Of a DNA stretch of 41,975 nt, positions 23,038 to 31,493 are shown piece after piece. Both the position numbers and the translations under genes were made by a program. Within the stretch, counting starts at the first letter, position 1; each line of letters begins with the position of its first letter. The stretch is from an uncultured Acidimicrobiaceae bacterium. GTDB lineage: Bacteria > Actinomycetota > Acidimicrobiia > Acidimicrobiales > RAAP-2. The stretch spans positions 1 to 41,975 of the forward strand of contig CAIQOJ010000068.1 of assembly GCA_903873395.1 (NCBI GenBank), given 5' to 3'. The notes below the pieces were generated by a model. That model ran no database searches. It was not told the DNA's origin and was given only the letters and a program-made list of their open reading frames with translations.

Positions 23038-23934
23038 TCATTGACTTGCCCCCGTATTCATCGGCGCCGCAGTGGTCGTTGATGTGCTTGAGGGGGTCAG
23101 TGACGATTCTGGGACGTCTGCGGACTTGGCCGCCGCTGAGGTGGTAGCGCCCTGGGAGACCAGCCAGTTTCCGAACTGCGTTGGCGTCACCACGGATCCC
23201 TTGTTGTTCATGAAAGCGTGGTTGAGACCGCAGAGCTGGCTGCATCGGACGACAAAACCGCCCAGCGTCGTCGGCGTCGTACGGATCACCGTGTTCTCAT
23301 TCGGGTTCGCATCGGTTTGGATGCCCATGGTGTCCAACCAGAACCCGTGGATGACGTCGAGAGCGGTCACGTTGAACTCAACGGGACGGTCTTGAGGAAG
23401 TTCGAGGGTCCGTGACGTCACTCCGGTGCCGGGGTACTCGTAAGTCCAGAGCCACTGCTGCCCGGTGACGTTTACCTGAAGGGCACCGTCATGGGCGACC
23501 TGCTGCGAGCTCCAGACGGTCATGCCCCAGACGAGGAGCACGATGACCAACAAGGTCGAGATACCGACCCACAGGATGGTCAGAGGACCGTTGCCCCGCT
23601 GGGGAGGTCCGTCTGGAGGTGGTTCGTCGCTAGAGCCTGACTTCTTGGGGCGCCAAGCGAGCAGGCTGTAGAAGGCCAGGGCATAGACGAAGGCAGCCAC
23701 AGGCGCTGCCAGCACGGTGAAGAAGACGATGGTGGCCCACACATCCGAGCCCGTGCCGGATTGGAGACCAGGGAGGAGGTGGTGTGGGGCGAAGACGCCG
23801 ATAACGACGCCAATAGCCGTGAAGACCAGCCAGATGATGAAGATCTTGCCACCGGGACGGGAGAAGAACGGCGGTGCATCGCCCTCCTCGGTGATTTCGT
23901 TCTCAATGGCGTCAAACTGTTGCTCAAACGACAT
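23038..23934 (-). CDS. ctaC: Cytochrome c oxidase subunit II (CuA)
   Basis: 298 residues from ATG 23934. There are three hydrophobic segments: KIFIIWLVFTAIGVVIGVF, WATIVFFTVLAAPVAAFVYAL and ILWVGISTLLVIVLLVWG. The first is extra compared with the usual two. The CuA domain has VTGQQWLWTYEYPG (electron-entry Trp), ALDVIHGFWLD (ligand His), and CSQLCGLNHAFM (C-x3-C-x3-H-x2-M), so the binuclear copper site is complete. A 35-residue Ser/Thr-rich tail follows. Its first 11 bases overlap the upstream cupredoxin-like gene. No cytochrome c domain is fused. Confidence 0.94.
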   Translation of the reverse strand: MSFEQQFDAIENEITEEGDAPPFFSRPGGKIFIIWLVFTAIGVVIGVFAPHHLLPGLQSGTGSDVWATIVFFTVLAAPVAAFVYALAFYSLLAWRPKKSGSSDEPPPDGPPQRGNGPLTILWVGISTLLVIVLLVWGMTVWSSQQVAHDGALQVNVTGQQWLWTYEYPGTGVTSRTLELPQDRPVEFNVTALDVIHGFWLDTMGIQTDANPNENTVIRTTPTTLGGFVVRCSQLCGLNHAFMNNKGSVVTPTQFGNWLVSQGATTSAAAKSADVPESSLTPSSTSTTTAAPMNTGASQ

Positions 23935-24697
23935 GGATGAACCCCGACATGAATCCATACGCGCTCATCACGCCTCCAAAGGCTGCAACCATCTGTCCAC
24001 AAGGTGCCTCGCAGTTCCATGCGTAGGTACCCTTGCCACCCGAGATGAAGCTGAACGTCACCGTGTAGGACTGCCCGTTGTCCTGATTGCTCGCGCTGCC
24101 CTCGTTGTTCGGCAGGTCAGCATTGGTGGGCAGAGGCACGCTCAGGAAGAAGTTGGGGTCATACCCAGGAACGCCTCGCACGGTGAAGGTGTGGCCGATG
24201 TTGTTCTGGTCCCACGAGGAGACCGTCGATGACGTTCCGTCAGGCGTGGTGACCGTGGCAGTGCCGTCTTGCGTACCGTGCACCTTGGAGAACCATGGGT
24301 TGTTGAGCGGACCGCCCGAGTCGTACTGGTGGACGGTCACCGTCACCAGAGAGTGAGCTGGGACCTGAAAGACGTTGGACATCCCATAGGCAGGCCAGGA
24401 ATCACTGCCGCTGGAGTGAACGGGCACCGATCCCGGTCCCGTACCTTGCGCGTTCCGGGATCCGGTCGAGTTGGGATACGTCTGGAAGTTCAGTGCCACA
24501 TGGGGCATCGACTGACCGTTGACCTCAGTAGTCCCGAGAGATTGGGCAACGACGGTTCCTGATGGTGAGGTGTAGTACTGGGACGAGAAAAACACGCCCA
24601 CGGCGACGATGAAGGCGAACACGCCCAACAGCGTCGCCACCACCCCAAACGCTGGGGACTTGCGTTCGTCCTCTTGTGACTTCTCGGGATCTGCCAC
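23924..24697 (-). CDS. Membrane-anchored cupredoxin-like protein upstream of coxII
   Basis: 257 residues from GTG 24697 (GAGG lies four bases upstream). One N-terminal membrane helix (about 16-38) is followed by an extracytoplasmic beta-rich region. The C-terminus reads YAWNCEAPCGQ then FGGVMSAYGFMSGFIHVV. C229-x3-C233-G resembles the CuA CxxxC loop of CoxII, but the His four residues on is replaced by Val237. The type-1-like tail (M..GxMxG) looks like a cupredoxin. It may be an electron carrier or a copper-delivery factor. It overlaps coxII by 11 bp, so it is a stable part of this operon. No named family is recognised with certainty. Confidence 0.62.
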   Translation of the reverse strand: MADPEKSQEDERKSPAFGVVATLLGVFAFIVAVGVFFSSQYYTSPSGTVVAQSLGTTEVNGQSMPHVALNFQTYPNSTGSRNAQGTGPGSVPVHSSGSDSWPAYGMSNVFQVPAHSLVTVTVHQYDSGGPLNNPWFSKVHGTQDGTATVTTPDGTSSTVSSWDQNNIGHTFTVRGVPGYDPNFFLSVPLPTNADLPNNEGSASNQDNGQSYTVTFSFISGGKGTYAWNCEAPCGQMVAAFGGVMSAYGFMSGFIHVV

Positions 24698-24757
24698 GAT
24701 CCTCGCTTTCCCACGTCGACTAACTCCGGACTGGCGTCCAGATCTCACTTGGCCACA

Positions 24758-24786
24758 CTGTAATCACGTCGTCGGGCGATAGCCAA
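24758..24786 (-). promoter_or_regulatory. Candidate promoter of the oxidase operon
   Basis: On the minus strand TTGGCT (24781-24786), a 17-base spacer, and TTACAG (24758-24763) resemble a -35/-10 pair, 60 bases before the cupredoxin-like start. Both hexamers match the consensus only partly. Confidence 0.3.
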
Positions 24787-24865
24787 CACTGTCGATCGAA
24801 TTCTTCCCTCTGGGGATCGCGCCTCTCGTCCATTCACGACCTCCTGTCAGCCGAGCAGCGATCGG

Positions 24866-24877
24866 TAGGGTTAGGGC
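24866..24877 (+). promoter_or_regulatory. Leaderless -10 for small membrane protein
   Basis: TAGGGT at 24866-24871, then six bases, then GTG 24878. Confidence 0.4.
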
Positions 24878-25330
24878 GTGACCATGGAACGCGCACCAGT
24901 CGGGGGTTCGCCGAAGCCAACGCCGGGCGCCGGCGATCGTTCGTCGATCTGGTTGCTGCACCTCACGCTGGCCGTTGGCCTGGCCATCTGCGCAGTCGCC
25001 TTCGTCTACGAAATCAGCCGAGCGATCGGGGGGAACGGCCTGAGTTGGGCCTACGTCTTCGAGTGGCCGATCTTCGCTGGCTTCGCCATCTATATGTGGT
25101 CGCACCTGCGCAAGGAGTATCAAACGGGAGGAAAGGAGCAACAACCCCGCGAGTCCTCCCCGAAGGCGCCACCGCTTTCCGGACGTGGTGCTTCAACTCA
25201 TCCTGAAGTTGACGCACCGTCCGACCAAGATCCTGCACTGACTGCATGGCTGGCCTACGTGCGAGACATCGAAGACGCCGATGTGGCCCGCCTGGCCGAG
25301 GACGATCAACCCACGCCAGGCGCTGTCTGA
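24878..25330 (+). CDS. Small two-helix membrane protein, unrecognised
   Basis: 150 residues from GTG 24878; ATG 24884 is an alternative. There are two membrane helices, IWLLHLTLAVGLAICAVAFVY and AYVFEWPIFAGFAIYMWSHL. A cytoplasmic tail of about 75 residues follows, with a low-complexity middle and the acidic end ALTAWLAYVRDIEDADVARLAE. The position between the oxidase operon and ctaG suggests a respiratory accessory role, and actinobacterial oxidase clusters often contain small membrane proteins. I do not recognise a family. Its last 25 bases overlap the convergent ctaG. Confidence 0.6.
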   Translation: MTMERAPVGGSPKPTPGAGDRSSIWLLHLTLAVGLAICAVAFVYEISRAIGGNGLSWAYVFEWPIFAGFAIYMWSHLRKEYQTGGKEQQPRESSPKAPPLSGRGASTHPEVDAPSDQDPALTAWLAYVRDIEDADVARLAEDDQPTPGAV

Positions 25331-26199
25331 CCTGAGATCTCACTCGTGGTTGCATCATCACCAGGCACATCGTCGGTGGCAGGATCCTGGCGGATGAAGG
25401 TCCGGTACGCGATGAGCACCAAGGCCGGGATGGCCCAGAAATCACCGCACACCCAGAGGATTCCTGCGGCGACTCGCTGATCCCGCAAGGCGGAGGCGGT
25501 TCCATCCATGGTGACGTGCATGGAGTAGAGCGCCGTCCTCGAGAGGACGGCCAGTGAGATTGCGGTGACCAGCATGACGAATGCGGTGATCACTATTGCG
25601 CCCACCTGATCCTTGGTCGACCCTCGGGGCGGCCATGGGTGCGAGGGAAGGACCACCCGCCAGAACAGGTAGCCCGAGGCCACGAACATCGGCACCATGC
25701 ACCAGTCCATGGGCCAGCCATGCCACGAAGCCCAGTTGTAGACCCGAGGGATATGCCAGAGGACCATCGTCCCGTTGAACAACACCACGGCCGTGGCCGG
25801 CCGAGTGATGAGCCAGCGCAGGCGTGCGAGCGCCGACGATGACGAACCGAGATAGCAGGCCCGAAGTATCCGTCTGCGCCGCTCAATCGGCACTGCATGC
25901 AGCATCGGCACCCAGGGTGCGCCGACGACGAGGAGGATCGGGACGAAGAACATTTCGACGACGTGGCCGGCCATGTGGATGCTGAACCAGGCCATCGACA
26001 AACGGTTGACTGGGCCTGAGGCGATCAGGGCGAGGACGAGAAGACCCGCGTAGAACGCGAGTGCCCGATGGAACGTGGTCCGCCGGTGCGCTTTCGTCTG
26101 ACGACGCGCCAACAGGGCTCGACCAGACTCATGGATGGCGGCAACGACCACGGCAGCAACGGCGACCGGAGTCACCTGCCACGCAGGCGGAAGGGTCAT
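25306..26199 (-). CDS. ctaG: CtaG (caa3-type) cytochrome c oxidase assembly protein
   Basis: 297 residues from ATG 26199. Seven membrane helices. Family landmarks are LALIASGPVNRLSMAWFSIHMAGHVVEMFFVPILLVVGAP (with the histidines in IHMAGHVVEM, the metal-binding type of motif), VVLFNGTMVLWHIPRVYNW and YSMHVTMDG. These match the Bacillus CtaG family, which supports oxidase maturation, probably at CuB. The carboxyl end is Asp-rich. It follows the Asp-box gene by 20 bp on the same strand and is likely co-transcribed with it and the Sco fusion. Confidence 0.85.
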   Translation of the reverse strand: MTLPPAWQVTPVAVAAVVVAAIHESGRALLARRQTKAHRRTTFHRALAFYAGLLVLALIASGPVNRLSMAWFSIHMAGHVVEMFFVPILLVVGAPWVPMLHAVPIERRRRILRACYLGSSSSALARLRWLITRPATAVVLFNGTMVLWHIPRVYNWASWHGWPMDWCMVPMFVASGYLFWRVVLPSHPWPPRGSTKDQVGAIVITAFVMLVTAISLAVLSRTALYSMHVTMDGTASALRDQRVAAGILWVCGDFWAIPALVLIAYRTFIRQDPATDDVPGDDATTSEISGQTAPGVG

Positions 26200-26219
26200 G
26201 GTCGCGAATGTGAGGCCGC

Positions 26220-27449
26220 TCACCCCGATGACCCGAACTGGATGGGGACACGTTCCGTCGACCCGACCATCCATCTGTCCGATCCAGACGTCCACGACCA
26301 TGTGGTCTCCCGACCGCCACTCACGGCCAGTGCATCGACCCCTGAGTCAGTGGCCACGGCGGTCGCCGTACCGGACGGTCCGGGTGGCAGGGTGATCCAC
26401 GACGACGTTGGAGCGGCAATTGCGTTGATCCGTCGTTGCGCGCCATGCGACAAGAGCACAACGACCGCTGTGGCTCGAACATTGCCAGTGCCGCCAACAC
26501 CAGTGCCCCCTACCCCGACCGATGCAACCTTCCAGCCGGTCGGTATCGCAACGATCGGCCCAGATGACCAGGTCGAACCACCGTCGGACGACCACGAAGC
26601 CTGGACCCCCGTGCCCAACCCGTTACGCACGACAAGCGCCACATCGACCACGGCAGTCGCCACGGTAGTGAGACGCAAGGGCTGGAAGTTGGTGCCGGGT
26701 GCGGCGATTCCCTGAGGCTCGCCCCTCCGCCACGTCGTTCCCCCCTGGGCCACGAGCACACCGCCGTCCGAACCACCGGAGCACTCCAGGCCGACAAGCA
26801 GTGTGCCCGAGGCAGCAAAGGACACCCTGGTTGGCTTGGCACCTGAGCAGTTGGAGGCAGCGGCCAACGCAGCATGCAGACCGGCAGGTTCGTTCCACGA
26901 CGCCAGATCAGGTCCGGCAACAACGACCTTGGGAGCGGCCCCCTTCTTGTTGGTCACCACTGCCGCTACGGTCCCGGTGGACGACGTAGCCAGTGCATCT
27001 GGCGCCGAAAGGAGGGCTCCCGGCAGCAGACCCGGAGCCCAGGTCGCACCAAGATCACGGCTGGAAGCTACCGGCGAAAACGTCAGAAAGGCCGAGGGAA
27101 GGACACCCGCCGTCACCGAGCCAGACGGTCCCACTCCCGCTACGAGACCACCGTTGCTGGCCGTACCAAGCGGTGTGGCCAGCGACCATTGCGTCGACCC
27201 CTGGGTCCGCACGAACAACTCCCAGAAGGTATTGGCGGGATCGGCAAGGTCACCCATGGCCACCGTCGCCACCGCACCCGTGGGCCATGCTGAGGCAGCG
27301 GCCAACGGCACGGCTGGTCCCGTTGATGACGACCCAGCCTCGGTCCCCGTTGAGCCGCTGTCTGCGCCCACCAGCGCCACGATGATGAATACCACCACAG
27401 CGACAACGACCGTCGTGGCACCGATGGCCACCCAGGATCGACCGTTCAA
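26220..27449 (-). CDS. Secreted/anchored Asp-box protein, unknown function
   Basis: 409 residues. TTG 27449 is the first usable start; GTG at codon 7 is an alternative. An N-terminal helix (ATTVVVAVVVFIIVALVG) anchors or exports it. The rest is Ala/Gly/Ser/Thr-rich beta structure with an Asp-box, SSDGGSTWS, near residue 300 and weaker repeats such as SRDLGATWAP and GTTWRRGEP. These are the turns of sialidase-like beta-propellers. No catalytic Arg triad or Tyr/Glu can be identified, so sialidase activity is not claimed. It lies between the Sco fusion (10-bp gap) and ctaG, so an envelope role in oxidase assembly is conceivable. Confidence 0.6.
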   Translation of the reverse strand: MNGRSWVAIGATTVVVAVVVFIIVALVGADSGSTGTEAGSSSTGPAVPLAAASAWPTGAVATVAMGDLADPANTFWELFVRTQGSTQWSLATPLGTASNGGLVAGVGPSGSVTAGVLPSAFLTFSPVASSRDLGATWAPGLLPGALLSAPDALATSSTGTVAAVVTNKKGAAPKVVVAGPDLASWNEPAGLHAALAAASNCSGAKPTRVSFAASGTLLVGLECSGGSDGGVLVAQGGTTWRRGEPQGIAAPGTNFQPLRLTTVATAVVDVALVVRNGLGTGVQASWSSDGGSTWSSGPIVAIPTGWKVASVGVGGTGVGGTGNVRATAVVVLLSHGAQRRINAIAAPTSSWITLPPGPSGTATAVATDSGVDALAVSGGRETTWSWTSGSDRWMVGSTERVPIQFGSSG

Positions 27450-27459
27450 GAGGCCGCGC

Positions 27460-29445
27460 TCATGGGTGAAGGACCTGTTTCACCTGCTGGGCCAAGATCT
27501 CGGCGAACGACACCTGAGATGCATGTCCGCCGTCTCCGGCGTCAGCATTAAGGACTCGACGTAACGTGCCGTGGGCATCTATCACGAAGACCGTGTCCGA
27601 GTGCAACGACATGCCGCCTGCTGGTGCAGTCAGCACCTCCATGCCGTAGTCCTTCCAGACAGGGGCCAGTTGATTGACCGGACCGGTCAGGAAACTCCAG
27701 TTTGGCAAGGAGTCCAAGCCCTCCTGTTGGTCGAAGGCCACCATCGCCTCCCGAGAGTTATACAGCCGACTGGCCATGATGGCCACGAACCGAACGTCAC
27801 CGGCATCTGGCCCGAGTAGCTCATCGGCGACTCGCAACTCCTGGGCGATTACCGGGCAGTCGGTGGTGCACACCGGGTCGAGGAAGGCCAGGACCACCAC
27901 CTGGCCTTGGAGCGAGGACAACGACACGACATGTCCGGCTTGATCGACCAAGGAGAACGCCGGAGCAGGACTCGAAACCACCGACGGCGGTCCTGTTGAT
28001 GACTCAGCGATGGCCGGATCGGCCGAACGGTCGACTGCAGCCGCGGCCATCGGTGCCACGCCGATGAGCAGCACGGCAAGGGCACCCACTGCAGCGACTG
28101 CACGGCCGGCCGACGACGTATCGATCCGCTCCCACCATGAACGGTCGGTCGGGGGCGTCACACCCGATGCGGCAGCTACCGGCACGGGCACGTCGGGTTC
28201 AATGGTGACCGGCTCGTTGGCAACCGGTTCGTTGGCAGGCGGTTCGTTGGCAGGCGGTTCATTCGCCACCACGTCGATGGACTCCGGTTGTGCCGCCACC
28301 ACGGCCATGCCTTCCGTGTCGTCGGCGACTTCGTCGGCAACGACTCCAGGCCGCACCGTGGCGACATAACCAGCAACGGCCAGTAGCAGCAGCGGGAGCA
28401 TGGAGTTGAGATCGGTCGCCGTTCCGCCCCAGACACCCACGTCTTCGATCAGTATCCAATCGGCGATGGCCAGGACTGCAAAAACGATCAGTGCAGGGCG
28501 AAGCCATCGCCCACCGACAACGAAGCAAGCTCCCAGCGTTGCCAGTGCCACCACCACGAAGAGGTTCACACCCCAGCCATGGGACTGGTCGAACGCACCG
28601 AAGGATGCGACGAGGGACGACAGCGGATGCGGCTGGGGAACCTCTGCCATAGAGGCGACCATGGAAGCCAGCGGCCCAGGCTTGCCATCGATGGTGCCTT
28701 GCCATGATCCTCGGCCCGGCCATGCCTGAAGCACGGCCATGGCCAGCAAGAACACACCAAGGCCACCGGTGATCCGTCGGCCGGTGCGGGGAGAGGTCCA
28801 GATCCGCTCCGGAAAGGCGAGAAGGATGCCGGCGATGACGTAGAACACGACCGCACCGGGAGCACCGAACAGCACGGTCAGACCAGGAGCGAAGATGCCG
28901 CCGAATGCCCCACCGATGGACCACACCACGAGACCCCACCCGGCGCTGAGAGCACCCGCACCACGACTCGCCAGTCCCCGAGGGGCGAGCAGCAGAAGTG
29001 CACCGATACCAAGTTGGATCCAGACGACCGACGCTGCAGCCGTTGCGGGATGGCGAGCCCAGATGTCTGCCCCCGATCCGACGAGGTGCTGCACCCAGGT
29101 CGGTGACGTGGCTGCCGAAGGCTGCAAGACGGCTGATGGCAGTCCGAGGGGCATGCCCGGCTGGAGCTGGAGCAGTCCGTCAATTATCCACAGGACGCCG
29201 AAGGCGATCCGGAGGAGGCGTCGAGCCGGAGCCTCGGGGACCTGACGCCGAGCTGGCTCTGCAGGCGGGTAGGTCTCGCCGCGGGCAACGGCACGCCGAT
29301 ACTGCAGTGATCGCAGATGATTCCATCCGACGAAGAGGATGGCCACGACGACAAGGATGAGAGCACCCTGGGTGACGAGGGCGTGATGGAAGGCCTGAAC
29401 AACAAGGGAACCTCCGGAATCAGAGGATCCGCCCATGCCGGGCAT
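27460..29445 (-). CDS. Multi-helix membrane protein fused to Sco1/SenC copper chaperone
   Basis: 661 residues. The first 370 residues hold about eight to ten membrane helices with no recognised family (for example FHHALVTQGALILVVVAILF, LLRIAFGVLWIIDGLLQL). A Pro/Glu-rich linker with tandem NEPPA repeats is next, then another helix (AVAAVGALAVLLIGVAPMAA). The C-terminal ~150 residues are a Sco domain: APAFSLVDQAGHVVSLSSLQG, VVVLAFLDPVCTTDCPV and MSLHSDTVFVIDAHG. Copper ligands are C526, C530 and H615, all present. Sco proteins load copper into the CuA site of CoxII. ctaG and the CoxI-III genes are nearby. ATG 29445 or 29436 can start it. Confidence 0.82.
   Translation of the reverse strand: MPGMGGSSDSGGSLVVQAFHHALVTQGALILVVVAILFVGWNHLRSLQYRRAVARGETYPPAEPARRQVPEAPARRLLRIAFGVLWIIDGLLQLQPGMPLGLPSAVLQPSAATSPTWVQHLVGSGADIWARHPATAAASVVWIQLGIGALLLLAPRGLASRGAGALSAGWGLVVWSIGGAFGGIFAPGLTVLFGAPGAVVFYVIAGILLAFPERIWTSPRTGRRITGGLGVFLLAMAVLQAWPGRGSWQGTIDGKPGPLASMVASMAEVPQPHPLSSLVASFGAFDQSHGWGVNLFVVVALATLGACFVVGGRWLRPALIVFAVLAIADWILIEDVGVWGGTATDLNSMLPLLLLAVAGYVATVRPGVVADEVADDTEGMAVVAAQPESIDVVANEPPANEPPANEPVANEPVTIEPDVPVPVAAASGVTPPTDRSWWERIDTSSAGRAVAAVGALAVLLIGVAPMAAAAVDRSADPAIAESSTGPPSVVSSPAPAFSLVDQAGHVVSLSSLQGQVVVLAFLDPVCTTDCPVIAQELRVADELLGPDAGDVRFVAIMASRLYNSREAMVAFDQQEGLDSLPNWSFLTGPVNQLAPVWKDYGMEVLTAPAGGMSLHSDTVFVIDAHGTLRRVLNADAGDGGHASQVSFAEILAQQVKQVLHP
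28211..28270. repeat. 15-bp in-frame tandem repeat in the Sco fusion linker
   Basis: Four units of 15 bp; those at 28226-28240 and 28241-28255 are identical (GGTTCGTTGGCAGGC). On the minus strand they encode a repeating NEPPA/NEPVA linker. Confidence 0.9.
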
Positions 29446-29558
29446 TAGGGAGCACCACGGAACGGCATCGGCGATACGTTACCGGCCATCACCCTCCCAC
29501 CGGACTCGCCTCCTCGGCACGATCACCGAGTACGTGAATGACGAGACGTGTGGGGGAT

Positions 29559-31268
29559 TCAGGGGACCGTATAACTTGCTGCTGCCACCGCCGTGCCGTA
29601 CTTGGTCGAAACTGAGACCACACCAGAGGATGCCTTGGTGGACACCGTGGCCACAATTGTCGTAGCCGTGTCCGATGTCACAAGGGCCTTCTTCCCGCCG
29701 ATCAGCACTTTCTTGGCTGCAGCCAAGCCGGACCCGGAGATGGTGACGGAGACCGCACTGCCCTTCGCACCTGACGTCGGGCTGAACGAGGTGACCGTCG
29801 GGGCCACATGGAACGCCTTCGGACTCGTCGCTGTGCCCAGCGTGGTGACGACGGACACGACGCCGTCGACGGCAGCAGCCGGCACGGTGGCGACCACGGC
29901 CGAGTCAGTCGCCGAGACGACGGTGCCGGCCACTCCACCAAAGAGAACGTGGCTGGCCGAAGCCAAATTGGTTCCCGAAATCGTCACGTTTGCACCAGCC
30001 GTTGAGGCGCCAGGAGCCACGGACGTGATGGTGGACGAGTAGGTGAACGGCACCTCACCATCAACACAACTGCCCTTGCCGTTATTTGCCAGGTTTGACC
30101 ACATGCCTTGCACGGCAACGGTGCCAGTGGCCAGGGACAGGTTGAAGGCCGCTCCCGATGCCGAAGCCGCAAGGTACGAGCACATGTCGCCGATCTCGGC
30201 TCCCTTGATCGTCAACCAGCCAGGCGTAGGCGAGTAGCCGGGGAACTGATCAGTCAGCGTTTCGGCGTACTCGTGGCTGGCTGCCTCTGTGGCCCCATCC
30301 AGCGTTCCCGGGCTGTTTACCGAGGCCGCTCCGCAACTGGCTCCGGCGTCGGGAACGTAAGGGAGGTTCGTGAACGCCACCACCGGACCCGCCACTGGCC
30401 CTCCACCGGTGATGAAAGGATCTTCAGTGTCATCGTGATACGCGCAGTACCCGTACCTTGAATCGGCCCAGCCGTCTGGGTTGGTGCCGGTAGGTGAGAC
30501 GATGACGTACTGGGCGTTTCGGTTCGACGCCTGGGTGGTGTTTCCGAAGTGCGTTGCTGCAGCCTCAGCCTCAAGGGCCAGTTGGTTTCCGGTAGCTCCA
30601 GCCGCAGTTGCCGACGTGGCGGTAGTTGACGAGTCGAACCACACTCCCTGGAGTACCTGACCTGTCGGATAGGGGATGTTGGCATCACCCGGCGAGCAGC
30701 TCGCCGCCCCCGTGGCTGCGCCATCGCAGTACTGACTGAAGATGTTGCTCCAGGTCTCCCCGTTGGTGCCCAGCCCGGCGAAAAACGTCTGCAGGGCCGG
30801 GGCCATCTTGTTCGGATCACCGGTGAACGAGGTCTGACCTGCACTGTTCTGGCCAGCCGTTCCCCACTGACTCCCCATGAACACGAGATACACCTTCGGC
30901 TGACCAGTGGTCACACCGGCACCGAGCAGGGGGGCGGCAGAAGCACCCCCGCCGTAGCGAAGGGACTTGGCGCTGAGCGTCGACGATTCGTGTCTCGATG
31001 CCTTCTGCCTGTCCATGGTTGCTGCACTCACCCGGACGTGGAGGCGGCGAGGAACTGCACCGTGTCGATAGGCGTGATGATTGCCGGTCGGGTCGGTGAG
31101 AAGCACCGTGGTGCCCGTGGTGCCCGATGCCGTGGCCGCGGCCGCCACATCAGCCGGAGCCATCATGACTCCGGCCGCAAGCACCAGCGAAGCCATCGCC
31201 GCCGGAAGTGTCAGCACCGAGGTGAGCCCATGGCGCACGTTGACGTCCCCTGCCCGTCGCCTTCGCAC
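29559..31268 (-). CDS. Secreted metallopeptidase-like protein with two IPT/TIG domains
   Basis: 569 residues from GTG 31268; GGAGGA lies seven bases upstream. A signal peptide (LTLPAAMASLVLAAGVMM, then APADVAAAA) is followed by a pro-like region. The middle domain has KVYLVFMGSQWG, QGVWFDSS, and the motif ATEAASHEYAETLTDQFPGY with EIGDMCSYLA. This HEYxE...EIGD pattern is like the EXORDIUM-like or zinc-peptidase-like secreted proteins; true zinc-protease activity is unproven. Two IPT/TIG immunoglobulin-like repeats end it, ITSVAPGASTAGANVTISGT and VTSFSPTSGAKGSAVSVTISG. The final VSTKYGTAVAAASYTVP is typical of TIG. There is no anchor, so it is probably released. Confidence 0.75.
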   Translation of the reverse strand: MRRRRAGDVNVRHGLTSVLTLPAAMASLVLAAGVMMAPADVAAAATASGTTGTTVLLTDPTGNHHAYRHGAVPRRLHVRVSAATMDRQKASRHESSTLSAKSLRYGGGASAAPLLGAGVTTGQPKVYLVFMGSQWGTAGQNSAGQTSFTGDPNKMAPALQTFFAGLGTNGETWSNIFSQYCDGAATGAASCSPGDANIPYPTGQVLQGVWFDSSTTATSATAAGATGNQLALEAEAAATHFGNTTQASNRNAQYVIVSPTGTNPDGWADSRYGYCAYHDDTEDPFITGGGPVAGPVVAFTNLPYVPDAGASCGAASVNSPGTLDGATEAASHEYAETLTDQFPGYSPTPGWLTIKGAEIGDMCSYLAASASGAAFNLSLATGTVAVQGMWSNLANNGKGSCVDGEVPFTYSSTITSVAPGASTAGANVTISGTNLASASHVLFGGVAGTVVSATDSAVVATVPAAAVDGVVSVVTTLGTATSPKAFHVAPTVTSFSPTSGAKGSAVSVTISGSGLAAAKKVLIGGKKALVTSDTATTIVATVSTKASSGVVSVSTKYGTAVAAASYTVP

Positions 31269-31354
31269 CTGTGCTTCCTCCGGATGTACATGATGGCGCG
31301 CACTGCACCTTCTCCAACGACACTACCGGGGCCAATTGGCCAACGGGCGTGAAG

Positions 31355-31383
31355 CAACGAGAACGCAACTTGCGTTCTCGTTG
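31355..31383. promoter_or_regulatory. 14-bp perfect palindrome upstream of the TIG protein
   Basis: CAACGAGAACGCAA, C, TTGCGTTCTCGTTG. The flank continues TCGTTGGAGAA (31379-31389), and its reverse complement TTCTCCAACGA recurs at 31310-31320. GGCCAATTGGCC at 31330-31341 is another palindrome. There is no U-tract, so operator is preferred over terminator. Confidence 0.6.
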
Positions 31384-31493
31384 GAGAAAACCGACGAACC
31401 CCCCACAGGCGTTACAGCCCGCGGTTCTGCCGTGCCAGCCGTTTCGGTTCGCAGAAGGGACCCGAGCGATCGGATCCACGCCAGCCAGGCAGC

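Noticed and set aside
26220-27449. Sialidase
   Set aside because: Asp-boxes alone occur in many propellers and the catalytic Arg triad and Tyr/Glu pair are not identifiable.
31355-31383. Rho-independent terminator for the SDR gene
   Set aside because: The stem is long but a one-base centre is too tight for a loop and there is no U-tract on either strand, so a DNA operator is preferred.
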